A program made the position numbers and the translations under genes. Below, in pieces: positions 10,005 through 21,515 of a DNA stretch of 64,000 nt. A model generated the notes under the pieces. That model worked only from the letters and a program-made list of their open reading frames with translations. It made no database searches and was not told the DNA's origin. Source of the DNA: Pegoplata infirma (lineage: Eukaryota > Arthropoda > Insecta > Diptera > Anthomyiidae); the NCBI GenBank assembly GCA_963921195.1, contig OY992537.1, forward strand, positions 206,980,581-207,044,580. The letters run 5' to 3'. Positions within the stretch are counted from its first letter, which is position 1. Each line of letters begins with the position of its first letter.

Positions 10005-10892
10005 CTTATAACAATACCAGAGCAACGCGAAAATAAATCAACAAAGTTTGACATCCAAAACAACGAGGCCGTTTTGATCTGTGGGAGATAACTCAAAGAC
10101 ATGCAAACATATGCAGCTGATATTACAAATTTTAGAATCTTGAAATATTAACTAATAAACCAAAAAAAATCCGATTGGAGATTTCAGGGGGGAACACAAC
10201 TAAAACTCTATTTGAAATTTCAATATATTGACGGACAAACACTAACAATGACACTGGAGAGATATTAATTTTATAAAAACTCCAGAACAAGCTAAACACA
10301 TTGTAATTATTTTAAAATTTAGTTAATACCTTCTAATTCAATATTCATTTCGCTGTTCTTCAACTAAATTTTTTTTATATGGTTTTAATTAATTGAAAGT
10401 TGAACCTAATTTTCCACTTTTTCACACTGCAAAAACCAACTGTTAACTCGCCATCTCTTTTGAAGCCTTTCTTAAAGAGTACAGTTGGTATAAAACAAAA
10501 ACAGCTCAAAATTTTAAAACGTTGTTTTTATTAGAAATAGAGATGACACATTTGGTGACAAATTTTTGACTTTGATTTTTTTATTTTTGGCCAATGGGAT
10601 CGACCAGTGTGCACTGGACCGATTTCGCTGGATTGCAATACCAACCTGACCAGGTAAATGCCCAACATATGTGAGAACTTCAGGAGCCTCTGCAAAGTCT
10701 TTCAAAAGTTAGCGTGTTTTCAACAGACAGACAAAAAGAAAGGCGGACGGACGGACATCGCTAGATCGTCTTAAAATCGATCGAGGATCATAAATATATA
10801 TACTTTATGGGGTCTTAGACCAATATTTCAAGGTGTTACAAATGGAATGACAAACTTATAAATACCCTCTATCACTAGAGTGGAGGGTATAA

Positions 10893-11155
10893 AAAATAAC
10901 GCGCACAAATCATTAAAAATTAAAGAAGAATCACTTATTTTTAGTTACAGATCAAAAATAAATGACTTTAAAAATTGAATGCTAACGAAAGCTTTTATTT
11001 TTTATGTTATTTTTGAAACAAAGAAGGGAAATAGTCATTTAAACAAAAAACTGAACATTAAACAAATGTTTTTTCTTTTAAAAACGACAAAACGTAAAAC
11101 TTTTTAAATAAACTACAAAAAGTTAATGACATAATTTTTTGAGTGAAGTAATTAT
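10893..11155. mobile_element. MITE family Y, right-end fragment
   Basis: The text 'caaatcattaaaaatt', 'gaaacaaagaagggaaatag' and 'ttaatgacataattttttga' then 'gtgaagtaatta' parallels 4200-4450 of family Y copy 2. The left part is missing at the helentron-like boundary. Confidence 0.6.
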
Positions 11156-11353
11156 AAATTTTTCTTTCACACCTTTCTCAATTCAAACCATATATAACAT
11201 GATTAAAAAATTATAAAACATAATTATAATTAGAGCCTGAGCTCAACTGTCTTTACAGAAAAACAAAAATTTGAAAATAACGACTTTAAATCGGCCTAAG
11301 TGGCAATATATAGTAGTATCTTTGGAAAATGGCAACACCTAACATTTGTGTCT

Positions 11354-11440
11354 ACAAAATATAGACCATGTTCTGGCAAGGTTGCAAAATAAGTACTTAG
11401 ATCAGAGTTGATGAAGGAGAGGAGGACGAATGATGATTAC
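11354..11440 (+). repeat. Short interspersed repeat Z, unfilled copy
   Basis: The sequence 'acaaaatatagaccatgttc' through 'gatgattactaaaa' recurs at 25310-25352 and 25941-25990. There it is interrupted by a foldback element. The present copy holds the intact target 'aagtacttagatcag' (TTA at 11397-11399). Confidence 0.85.
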
Positions 11441-11529
11441 TAAAAATTGAATTTATTCACCATAATGCAATTTCACCTTCTTCTGTACGAAAAAACAACA
11501 GCAACAACCACACAGGAATTGAAAAACCA

Positions 11530-11695
11530 TGATTTAGTTGATACTTGCTTAACAGCCAACTTAGCGTATCGGTCTAGAGTGATCGTACCTAAGAGGCAGT
11601 TAATAGCAAAAACATTACAGATCATGGGTTCAATCCCTGGCGGCTGCGATCTGTTAATAATTTTCACATATAGAATAAAATTGACTATTAACTGA
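11530..11695 (+). repeat. tRNA-like SINE, second type
   Basis: An A-box-like 'tagcgtatcggtctagagtg' (11562-11581) is followed by a good B box GGGTTCAATCCC (11626-11637) and 'tggcggc'. The spacing is longer than in a normal tRNA, and the 3' part is AT-rich. This suggests a Pol III-transcribed SINE head, not a functional tRNA. It differs from the three-copy SINE elsewhere in the window. Confidence 0.45.
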
Positions 11696-11837
11696 ATAAA
11701 TTTGACATTAAAAGTTTTTCTGATGATTATAATAACTGGATTATATGAAACTAGTAAAAAACGAACCAGGATGTCTTAAATTTTTAGAAAAATAAATTTT
11801 TCTTTCACACCTTTCTCAATTCAAACCATATATAATT

Positions 11838-12182
11838 TAGAAGTAATTTTACCAATAATTTTGTAAATTTACTTTGACATGATAACATTATAAAATTTAC
11901 GAGAATTCCTAGTTATTTTTCAAGCTTTTTACAAATAATTTTGCAATTTTACAAGCTTTTCTCCAATAAAATTGTAAATTTACAGCTTTTTTGTCGCAAT
12001 AAAAAACAAGAATTTCTCGTGAATTTACTAGATTTTTTTTTGTAAAATTACAAAAAAAATGTAAAATTACAAAAAAAAATAAATATCGATCCAAATTTGT
12101 GTGTTAAAAAACTAAGAAAACGGTAAAATATTGATAAAATGGGATTACGAGACTTTTCCTAGTAATTTGACAAAGTTTTTTT
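11838..12182. mobile_element. MITE family X fragment
   Basis: It carries the family modules 'gtaattttaccaataattt', 'acgagaattcctagttattt' and 'gggattacgagacttttcct', and ends 'gtttttttt-gtgta'. The intact 'aattcctagtta' shows the empty form of the hotspot used at 3680 and 4607. Confidence 0.55.
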
Positions 12183-12240
12183 TGTGTACCATACAATTGT
12201 GTTTTTCGGACCCAGGCCCATCTTGGATCGATTTGATCTA

Positions 12241-13207
12241 CACTCAAAAAATAACCTTGTAAAATTACAAGAAAAGTTTGTTATTTTTTTTTTTTTTGCT
12301 ACCTCCAATTGCTTGTTGTTTTACAAGCTTTTTACCAATAATTTTGTAATTTTACAAGTTGTTTACCAAAAACATTGAAAATTTACAATTTTTTTGAAGC
12401 GATAAAACTTACAAGGAGGATTCTTGACTTTACTAGAGTTTTTGCTACCTCATATTTTACGAGAATTCCAAGTAAAAATTAGGAGCTTTTTTGTTATTTT
12501 ACAATATTTTTTCCAATAAAATTTCAAATTCACAACTTTTTTGGCGAAATAAAATTAACAAGAAATTCTCGAAAATTTACTATATTTTTTTTGTAAAAAA
12601 CCTTAGAAATTTGTGAAGTTACAAGAAAAACATTTTTTGAGGATGTTAATTCTGGTTCGAGGTCATTATTTTGTTTACTAATTAAAACCATGATATTCTC
12701 ATAGCCAAATTTTCAAGAAAATTATTTTTTTGTTTTAAATTTATTTATCTTGGTCATTTTTGCAAGACTTAATCTACACGTGTTTCGGAATTTGTCTATT
12801 TTTGCTAAATTTATATTTTTGCTAAATAATCTTGACAATGGAATCTGACAAATTCCGAAACACGTGTCGATTAAGTCTTGCAAAAATGACTAACATAAAT
12901 AAATTTAAAACAAAAAAATAATTTTCTTGAAAATTATACTACGAGTATATCATGGTTTTAATTAGTAAAGAAAATAATGACCTCGAGCCAGAATAATCAT
13001 CCTCAAAATATAATATTTTAAAGGTCGAATAAAACAATTTTTATTTTTTAATAAAAATTAATCAGAGTTACAATAAAAACTGTAAAGTTACAAAAAAAAA
13101 TATTTTGATCGAAAATTATTTGTTAGAAAACAAGAAAAACTGTCAAATATTGGTAAAGTGGGATCAGGAGACTTTTTTTAGTAATTTCACAAGGTTTTTT
13201 TTTAGTG
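12241..13207. mobile_element. MITE family X, best-bounded copy
   Basis: It starts TA|CACTCAAAAAATAACCTTG and ends CAAGGTTTTTTTTTAGTG|TA, giving TA at 12239-12240 and 13208-13209. It contains a separate long hairpin at 12637-13008. The modules match the other X copies. The ORFs at 12184-12378 and 13105-13299 straddle its ends and are not genes. Confidence 0.75.
12637..13008. mobile_element. Foldback hairpin element (about 370 bp)
   Basis: The left arm starts 'ttgaggatgttaattctggt' and the right arm ends 'gaataatcatcctcaa'. The arms stay complementary through 'gacttaatctacacgtgttt' and its inverse 'acacgtgtcgattaagtc', leaving a loop of about 60 bp near 12800-12850. It interrupts MITE X. The TSD is not clear. 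Confidence 0.75.
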
Positions 13208-13209
13208 TA

Positions 13210-14620
13210 AAAACCAATTTATTTGATTATTTTAAAAATATTCCCATAAAACTGAATATATTCAGTAAAACACTTCAAAAACACCTTCTCAAGGATTAAA
13301 AAACATGACTATCTAAAATTTTAATAATATAAAAGTAGAACAATAATCCCAAAAACTGAAAATTTCTTAACAAAACCTTTAACAAAAATGTCAAATTTTT
13401 TTCTTTTTTAAATACGTTTAAAGATTCTATGTAAACATTCCAAAACACAAACACTCTCTCATACTACCTACATCCACTCACATTAAGGCTGTCATTTTAT
13501 GTTCAACATTTAGTTTTCTTGAAATGAAAATTTCAAAATTTTCATTACTACCTTATTGACGTTTGACATGCAGTCAAGTCATAATTCTAACAAAACAATC
13601 GACATGCATAAAGCAGTATTAGAACAATGGGGAACAACAGAAACAACTACCACAAAAAAACAAAAACATAATAATCAATGTTTTTGACATTTATGAACGT
13701 ACGAGTTTGAGAGGAGGTACAAAAAGAAAATAATAATAAAAAAAAAATATTCACAAAACCCAAAGGGATCCTTAAGCAAAAAGAGGTTCTTAAAAATTCA
13801 AACAAAATAACTACTTGAAACAGAAAAGGTAAAAGAAATTAAAAATCAATAGAAAATTTTAAAGTGGTTAGACTTGCTTAAAATTTAGTTTTGGAGGTGG
13901 TGATTTTGAAATGGATTTAAGGTATAAAACTTTTTGAAATTATAATTGTTGACGGTTAAGAAAATATTAAAAAAAATATAAATTACAAATTTTACAGAAA
14001 TCTAGGTTTAACTGGGGGCTTATATTTATCAGATCTATTAGATTTCATTGACATACTTATTAAAAATCCACTAGATTTCATCTAGATAATATTTTTTTTT
14101 AGCATGATAATGTTTTTGGTCTGGTGTCTAATTTTAAAAGTGAAGCAGGACGCAACCTCAGAATGAGTATATAAGCTAACGACTGCACTAAAAAAAATGA
14201 GCACCGAAAAAAATTCATGCCTTATATAAACGAAATGTTTCGAACATTGTACGAAAAGTTTCGTACTTTTTGCTTACGAAATTATTTCGTAGAAATTATA
14301 AGTTTTTGCGAAAAATTTACTATATTTTCCAAAGAAGGAGGGTGACTGCTGATTTAGCTAACTAATTGGTTACACCATATAAGCTACCGACTAACAAAAA
14401 AGAAAGTAAGAATTACTATTTTCATTTTCTCAAAATTGAAAAGGTTTATAACTTTGATTTGTAACTTGGATAATAATTCACCTGCTGGTGAATAAAACCG
14501 TTTATCACCATCTGTTGAATAAATCGTAACATAATTATTGTTCAACTATTTTTTTTTCACAACAATTTTTTTCATAATTTTTTTTCATGAATTTCTTTTT
14601 TATAAATTTTTTTTTTCATC
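13210..14620. other. Intergenic, no gene recognised
   Basis: There are no coding signals. A small palindromic zone near 14220-14300 repeats 'cgaaa'/'tttcg' words such as 'gaaatgtttcgaac'. From 14520 the text becomes T-rich and low complexity. Confidence 0.45.
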
Positions 14621-14626
14621 AATTTT

Positions 14627-17095
14627 TATACCCTACACCACTCTGTGGTACAGGGTATAATGAGTTTGTGCTGATGTTTGTAACTACCCGAAATGTTGGT
14701 GCTAGACCCACATTTAATTATACCGATTGACTCAGAATTACCTTTTGAGTCGATTTAGCGAAGTCCGTCCGTCTGTCCAACTATCGGTTTAAGCAAGATA
14801 CAGGTCGCAATTTTCAACTAATTGACTTGAAATTTGAAACTTAAGCTTTTTGTGGCCCAAGGAAATTCGAAAAAAATCGGTCCATGTTAAGACCTAGCCC
14901 CCATACAAACACCCCCTTTGAATTTCGCTTAAATGCCTCTAATAACCGTATTATAAAAGATATCGTTTTGAAATGTAACAGGTAATAAAATTTTGCACAA
15001 AGCATCATACAAAATTTCTAAACACAAACCACCCTCCCGATATTCACATAATTTCCTCAAAATTCATAAAAATGAAAATATTTGTATGTACACAAAAAAT
15101 GGTTTTATGTACACAAAAAATGGACCTAATTGTAAGTAAAATGTAGTCAAATCATAAAATGCGACTTTGCCTTTTAGAAAAATGTCTCAGAACGAGAATA
15201 TTTCTTAAAAAAAATGTCTGTGAATCTTACACTTTTCTAAAAAGAAATGTCTCAGAATCTAAATCTTTCTATAAGGCAAATGTCTGAGAATCTAAGACAC
15301 TTTCTATAGGAATAATGTCTTAAAATATTAGCCTTTTTCTCAGATTCTAAAACCTTTTCTATAGCAAAAATGTCTCAGAATCGGAGACTTTTTCTATAAA
15401 AAATTCTCAGAATCTGAGGCTTTTATATATGAAAAATGTTTCAGAATCTGAGAACTTTCTGTAGGAATAATGTGTCTGCATCTGCAAAATGTCTCAAAAT
15501 CTGAGATTTTTTTCTATAAAAAAATACTTAGAATCTGAGGTTTTTCTATATGAAAAATGTTTTAGGATCTGAGAACTTTCTAAAGGAATAATTTCTCAGA
15601 ATAAACGAATTTTTCTTAAGGAAGATTATCTCAAAATCTAAGATTTTGTGTATAGGAAAAATGTCTCAGAGACACAAGCTGAGACTTTTTGTATAGAAAA
15701 TGCTCAAAGTCTGAGACTTTTTCTATTGTAAAAATATCTTTTTTTATAAGAATAATGTCTCAGAATCTGAGTATTTTTCTATGGGAAAAATATTTTTCTT
15801 TAGGAAAAATGTCTCAGAATCTGAGGCTTTTTCTATATGAAAAATGTTTCAGAATCTGACAATTTCCTAAAGGCAAAATGTCTCAGAATCTGAGACTTAT
15901 TCTATAGGAAAATGTCTAAGAATTTGAGTTTTTTTCTGTAGGAAAGGTGTTTAATCATCTAAAATTTTTTCGATAGGAAAAATATCTCAGAATCTAAGAA
16001 ATTTTCTGTAGAAAAAATTTCTATGAATCTGAGACATTTTCTATAGGAAAAATGTCAAAGATTTTGAGACTTTTTCTATAGGAAAAATGTCTCAGAATTT
16101 GAAACTTTTTCTATAGGAAAAATTTCTATGAATCTGAGACTTTTTCTATAGGAAAAATTTTCTCAGAATCCGAGAATTTTTCTTTAGGAAAAAGGTATTA
16201 GAATCTAAGACTTTTTTCATACTGTTTTCTTTTTAAAAAGGTCCCAGAATCTGAATTATTTTTCTTATAGAAAACGCGAAGATTTTCTCAGAATCTAAAA
16301 CTTTTTGTGTAGAATGTTTCAGAATCTGAGAAAATGTGCTAGACTAGAAATATCTCAGATTCTGGAAAAATGTCTTACAATCGGAGTCTTTTCTTTTGGA
16401 AAAGTATTTTATGAATATGTTTATAGAATCATTTTCTAAAGTGACTTTTTCCCGAGAAACTTTTTCCATTGGAAATATGATTTAGAGTCTTTGACTTTTT
16501 CTATAACAAAAACTGGAAATTGTCATAGAATCTTAAACTTTTCTTTGAAACAAATTCAGATTCTGATAATCTTATTTGTAAAAATGTATCAGCATCTGAT
16601 ACAATTCACACTTTAAAAAAAGGCTTAAGTCTCTCAAAAAATTTTAAAATATAAAAAAAAAATAATTTTTTTCCCAACAGTTTTAAACTTACACAAAAAT
16701 GAAGGATCTGATTGAGAATCTGATCGAGAAAAATTCAAAAACATGTGCTGTTATGTAATTTTTTGTAAAAAAAAAAAAATTGACAAAAAATTTTGGGCCC
16801 CACCGAAATAAAATCCTGTATACGCCCCTGCCCCCATATGAGAATTTCGACCGATATTCAGTTAAATCGGTTTATTGGCAAAAAAATAAATAAACCAATT
16901 CCACTAAAATTTGATCTATTTGTGGTTTCTACACTAAATAGAGATCTAACAAATGATAGGTCCAAACGGTCCATGTTTGGACTTGGGACCCATTTTCCGG
17001 AAAACACTGGTGTAGGGTATCATAAGGTCGGTCTTTACCGACTATAACTTTCTTACTTTACCGACTATAACTTTCTTACTTTCTTACTTGTTTTT
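14627..17095 (+). mobile_element. Helentron/mini-me-like repeat, family C, with internal satellite
   Basis: It begins 'tataccctacaccactctgt' with a CCACTCTGTGG hairpin and carries 'gtccgtccgtctgtcc' at about 14765. It ends 'ggtcggtctttaccgactat' then 'aactttcttacttgtt', the end that pairs with the start of the minus copy at 20702. The AGTCGGTAAAGACCGACT hairpin just before the terminus fits a rolling-circle 3' end. A 35-bp tandem array fills 15165-16620. The ORF 16793-17047 falls in this repeat. Confidence 0.75.
15165..16620. repeat. 35-bp satellite array (about 40 diverged units)
   Basis: The typical unit reads 'aatgtctcagaatctgag' plus 'actttttctataggaaaa'. It holds two palindromes, TCTCAGAATCTGAGA and TTTTTCTATAGGAAAAA. 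Units diverge by substitutions and 1-3 bp indels. The same unit occurs at 31398-31467 and 32799-33565. It is non-coding. Confidence 0.9.
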
Positions 17096-17624
17096 TTTTT
17101 TTTTTATCCAATTTTTTCATTTTTTTTTATCAATATTTTTTTATGAATTTTTTTTTTTAAATCAAAAAAAAAAACTTTCATCAACATTTTTTATTTCATT
17201 AAATATTTTTTATCGAATTTTTTTTTTCTTCATAAAATTTTTTTTTTTATAATTTTTTTTTTCATCAAAAATTTTTTTCGTCTTCAAAAACCTTTTTTTT
17301 AATGATTTTTTTTTTCACGAAAGAAATTTTGTTTTCTTTAATTTTTTTTTTGTCATAATTTTGATTTTCTTGAAAAAAAAGCATTTGCTTATCAAAACTA
17401 CTTTTTCATCAACTCTAAACTTTTGAAATAAAAATGTTCCATTTGTTTAACAAATGTGCAAAAAACAAGTGAGAGTGTTAAATTCTTTGGTCCGAATCTT
17501 TTATACTCTTCAAAATGTAAAAATACACATTTTTGCACTTAAGTAATGCTTTCCACAGACAGACAGATTGACGGATGTATATAGCTACAGTGTCTTAGAA
17601 ATGGATCAACAATATATAAACTTA

Positions 17625-20250
17625 CAAGGGAAGTCTCCCTAGTGTCAACCGCGGAATTTTATGGAATTGATTTTATTTTGTAGAGTAGAAAAAATAAAGG
17701 GACACGTATTTTTTTTGCGGCCTAAATTCATATTTAGGGGGTGGAGAGGAGGGGGGAAGAAATGAAAATTTTCCGTTTTTTTTCGTGTATCTCCTATATT
17801 ATGGAAAGAAACCTAGTCAAGTTACATACCAAATGAAAGGTCTTTGGAAACCCTATCTACGTGTGTTAAGAACGTGTCCAATTTTTCGTCATATTGAGTA
17901 AAATACCCAAATTTTAGGACATTTTTGTTAATAATTCGAAAAATATTTACTTCTTTGGCCCGTTGCTAGCACCACAAGATAGGTATTTTAAATACCTTTA
18001 TTCTGATACCACATATGAGTCATTCCATGTCAGACCGAACACCTTTTTTACACCACCTCTTCCGATTTTCTTTAAATTTGCCAGACGTATTAAACATAAA
18101 AAAATATTTTTCACGTGTTTCGGGAAAAAAATTAAATTTTTTTTTTCAAAGAGTTATGTGCATTTGAAAATCGTCAAAATCGTGAAAAATCTTCAGACAT
18201 GACAACATTTAAACTAAGGTTTTTATAAAACTAGTGAATGGATTTTGAAGTTCAATACCTTATTTTAAAGGTATTTGAAACTTCTTTTTTAAAAAATATT
18301 ATTTTTTATAAATTAACTTTTTTTTATTATTAAAATTTGGTTTTTTTACTTAATTTCTGTTTTCCACAATCTTCGAACAAGTCGAAAAATCTGAAAAAAA
18401 CATTTTCTTAAAGGTTAATATATTCTTAACATTCCCTCAAAATTTCAGAGTGGAGGTCGAATGGATTCTATTTTTTTACGATTTTTTTCCATTGCAGCAC
18501 CACAAAAAAATTACATTTTGTACACTCAACCAAAAATCATTGTATTCCCAAAGAAAATCGTTGTAAATTCAACAGAAATCATTGTTGATTTTGACCCTAC
18601 AAGTATTTATGTTGATTTCAATAAAAATTGTTGTCAGTTTTTGTAAAAGTTGATCAACTCGTTTTTTTGTTAATCAACTCGTATTTTATGTAAATTCAAC
18701 TCATATTTTTGTTAATATAAGAAATTTTATTATTAAAAAAAAAGCTTGTTGTTATTTGTAAATATTCTTTTATTAAGTATAAATCACAATATTTTTTTAT
18801 TTCCGGCTTTTTAAGCAGCAATATTTGAAGATTTTCACACACACTTTGTTTATTTATGTTATATGCATCCATTAGCCATTCTTGAGTTATCTGATGATAC
18901 CAAAACAAAATCCTAAAAAAAAACAAAAAACGTTTTAATATAGTATGAATACATAAAGTAATCAATGTATTTTATTACTTACCAAATATTTACAGATCAG
19001 ATCCAATTTTTATTTATTTTTCTAATATTAAATAATTTTATAAGAAACAAACACATCAAATAATTTTATAAGAGACAAACACATTGCTACCAACTCACTC
19101 GTTCACTCGTTATAATAAAAAAAAAAAACGAACAGGGTTGTTTTTTCTATTTTGATTTATCTATTGAATTCTGTAGAGGCCATTGTAACAGTTGAACCGA
19201 CTATACTGATTATTTAACGACATCAACATTAATTTTTGTTGAATACGGCATTATTCTGTAAAACTTGATCTACAATGGGTTTACTAATTTTTCTACTAAG
19301 ATATTTCTATGAGTGTATATAAACATTTTATTTTTAAGCATGTTAACGATAATGTCAACGCATGTATGTTTGTTAGCTTGTGTTTTTGCATACATACATG
19401 CATTGATATTGCAAAACGCAATTTTAAAAAAAATCTAACGACACATATAAAAAGCAAAACAACAAATAATGCTAAAGAACAACATGAATATGTTAGCGTG
19501 TGTTTTTGAATACATACACACATACATACATGCGTTGACATTTTCGTTAACATGCTTGAAAATAAAATGTTTATATACAAAATGTAATTTTTTTGTGGTG
19601 CTGCAATGGAAAAAAATCGTAAAAAAATAGAATCCATTCGACCTCCACTCTGAAATTTTGAGGGAATGTTGAGAATATATTAACCTTTAAGAAAATATTT
19701 TTTTCAGATTTTTCGACTTGTTCGAAGATTGTGGAAAACATAAATTAGGTAAAAAAACCAAATTTTAATAATAAAAAAAAATTAATTTATAAAAAATAAT
19801 ATTTTTTTAAAAAAGAAGGTTCAAATACCTTTAAAATAAGGTATTGAACTTCAAAATCCATTCACTAGTTTTATAAAAACATTAGTTTAAATGTTGTCAT
19901 GTCGGAAGATTTTTCACGATTTTGACGATTTTCAAATGCAAATAACTTTTTAAAAAAATTTTTTTAATTTTTTTCCCGAAACACGTGTAAAATATTTTTT
20001 AATGAAGACTTCGTTTTCAAATTTTGAAAGACATCGGAGACATCAAAGTCAATTTTTAGCAAAAATCGTACGGTTTGACATGGAATGACTCATATGGCTA
20101 TATTATTTTGTTAAAATATGCGTAAATCGTAAAAACTGAAAAAGGTAAATTTCCCCCGTACAAATCGACCCCCCTAAAAATGAGTTTTGGGCGCTAAAAA
20201 AAAATCAGTGTCGAATAATTTTCTTTCTTAACAAAGGGAGACTTCCCTTG
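17625..20250. mobile_element. Foldback element 1 (2.6 kb, TSD TTA, TIR CAAGGGAAGTCTCCCT)
   Basis: It starts CAAGGGAAGTCTCCCT and ends AGGGAGACTTCCCTTG, a perfect 16-bp inverse, flanked by TTA at 17622-17624 and 20251-20253. The arms remain complementary for long stretches: 'gagtggaggtcgaatggatt' at 18449 has its inverse at 19634-19653. A second element is nested in the left arm at 18523-19315. The ORFs of 17963-18202, 18461-18646, 18696-18965 and 19296-19637 all lie in arms or nest and are artefacts. The 3-bp TSD resembles PIF/Harbinger or CACTA, but no transposase is visible. Confidence 0.85.
18523..19315. mobile_element. TA-inserting element nested in foldback 1
   Basis: It starts TA|CACTCAACCAAAAATCATTG and ends TTTCTATGAGTG|TA. 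The opposite arm of foldback 1 shows the empty site: 'aaaatgtttatatacaaaat' at about 19566-19585 is continuous, whereas the left arm reads 'acattttgta' then 'tataaacatttt' on either side of this element. The interior has many 'gttgat'/'atcaac' words and no gene. Confidence 0.75.
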
Positions 20251-20289
20251 TTAGTGGGGACCTCGACCGATATTTCAGTTTGTTTTGCA

Positions 20290-20700
20290 TGGAGTGGCTA
20301 ATGAATACAACATTATCTTTTCTAAAAAAAAACAATGCTTTCGCAAGTACACCCTAACCCTCAGCAAAAAATCGCAAAAAAAATGTTCTTCAAAACAAAT
20401 TTTTTTTTGTTCAAAATTTTTTTTTATTAAAATTTTTTTTTTGTCATACATTTTTTTTCTATTAAATTTTTTTTTTCTATTATTTTTTTTTTTTCATTAT
20501 ATACAAAAGTTTTTTTCATCCATTTTGTATGCCCTCAAAAATGTAAATCAAAAACATTTTTGAATTTAGAACCATTTTTATTAATTTTTTATTAGATAAA
20601 ATAGATGTTAATTCTTAAAAAAAAAGAAAATATCAAACAAACTGTTAGTAAAAAAAAAAGATAAATAATAATACATTTTTTTCTCTTTTTTTAAATAAAA
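20290..20700. other. T/A homopolymer-rich tract
   Basis: Long runs of T punctuated by 'ttcat', 'ttatt' and 'aaaa' dominate. The plus ORF 20285-20563 is rich in K and F because of these runs and is not coding. Confidence 0.6.
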
Positions 20701-20701
20701 A

Positions 20702-21515
20702 CAAGTAAGAAAATTATAGTCAGTCAAGACCGACCATATAATACCCTACACCGGAGTTTCCCGGAAAATGGGTCTCAAGTTCAAACATGGACTGATTAGA
20801 TCTATATTTTGTCAAATCATTAATAAGTATAAAAAACACTCACAAATCAAATTTGAGTAAAGTAGGCTTCTTTTTGTTGGCAATAAACCGCTTTAACTGA
20901 ATATCGGGCGAAATTTTCACATAGGAAGGGCCCAAGTCCAAAAATGGTCCGATGATAATCAGATTTGATAAGGTTATTTAAGTACGCGTTTAACATACAC
21001 AAACAGAATTTTAATTAAATATTTTCTATTTTCATAAAATTTGAGAGATTAATGTGAAAGTCGGAAAGGTGGTTTGTATGGGGGCTACAAGAAAAACTGG
21101 TCCGATTTCTTTAAAATTCGGAATGGTGATTTGTGTGGATGAATCATTATTACCTGCCAAATTTCGAAAATATACCCATTAAAATGCGGTTATTAGAGTC
21201 ATTTGGGCCAAAACTAAAGAGAACCTTTTTATGGGGGCTAGGTCTAAATATGGACCGATTTTTTGCAATTTCAATAGGCTTCGTCCTTGGGCCAAAAGAG
21301 GCTTATGTTTCAAATTTCAAGTCAATTGAATAAAAATTCCCGTTTACCGTTACCATGGACAGACGGACGGACATCGCTAAATCGACTCAAAAAGTGATTC
21401 TAAGTCGATCGGTATACTTAAAAGTGGGTCTAGGACCAATATTTCAGGTAGTTACAAACACCAGCAAAAAATTATTATACCCTGTACCACAGTGTGGTGT
21501 AGGGTATAATAAATT
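20702..21515 (-). mobile_element. Helentron/mini-me-like repeat, family C, near-complete copy
   Basis: On the minus strand it runs from 'tataccctacaccacactgt' (21515), through the (GTCY)n core 'gatgtccgtccgtctgtcc', to 'ggtcggtcttgactgactat' then 'aattttcttacttgtttt' at 20702. A CCACACTGTGG hairpin sits at the 5' end and AGTCAGTCAAGACCGACC near the 3' end. It is about 0.8 kb with no insert, so it gives the reference length for the family. The plus ORFs 21133-21333 and 21355-21570 are artefacts. Confidence 0.8.

Larger units (their letters stand above)
7315..10611. mobile_element. Transib-like element 1 (TSD CACTG)
   Basis: The left end is CACAGTGGTCGGAG...GGCCAAAAAT. The right end is ATTTTTGGCC...GACCAGTGTG. 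They are flanked by identical pentamers CACTG at 7310-7314 and 10612-10616. The target is the family-A repeat 'gaaccacttgaccgattt', visible intact near 62170 and, inverted, near 48080. A 5-bp TSD with CACWRTG-type ends is the Transib signature. The interior (near 8130-8400) is homologous to the second element at 38617-40170. It contains a possible transposase relic (8597-8785), a piggyBac-like insert (7578-8092) and a hAT-like insert (9429-10004). Confidence 0.85.
5919..10892 (-). mobile_element. Helentron/mini-me-like repeat, family A, with nested elements
   Basis: Read on the minus strand it starts at 10892 with 'tataccctccactctagtga'. It continues with the (TA)n core and 'gcgatgtccgtccgtccg', and finishes near 5919 with 'ttcggcaaagtcgaatttaa' then 'cttttctacttg'. 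Two insertions split it: hAT-like 6430-7120 and Transib-like 7315-10611. Removing both gives text collinear with 47805-48820. The minus-strand ORFs inside it are not genes. It is presumed to be a non-autonomous rolling-circle-type element; no Rep/Hel coding was seen. Confidence 0.75.
17463..20285 (-). mobile_element. Helentron/mini-me-like repeat, family B, split copy
   Basis: On the minus strand the right piece (20254-20285) carries 'cggtcgaggtccccacta'. The left piece (17463-17624) carries (GTCY)n-type 'gtcaatctgtctgtctgtg' and ends 'tttaacactctcacttgttt'. The 2.6-kb foldback 17625-20250 lies between them. Confidence 0.65.

Noticed and set aside
11473..11667. Minus ORF with PGIEPMICNVFAINCLLG
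   Set aside because: It is the reverse translation of a tRNA-like SINE; no protein domain.
15165..16620. Possible CRISPR-like spacing of 'tctcagaatctgag' words
   Set aside because: The intervening text is itself repeated ('tttttctataggaaaa'), so it is a satellite.
19296..19637. 113-codon minus ORF in foldback 1
   Set aside because: It crosses the loop and both arms of a palindromic element, with repeated 'catacatacatgc' words; no domain or codon bias.
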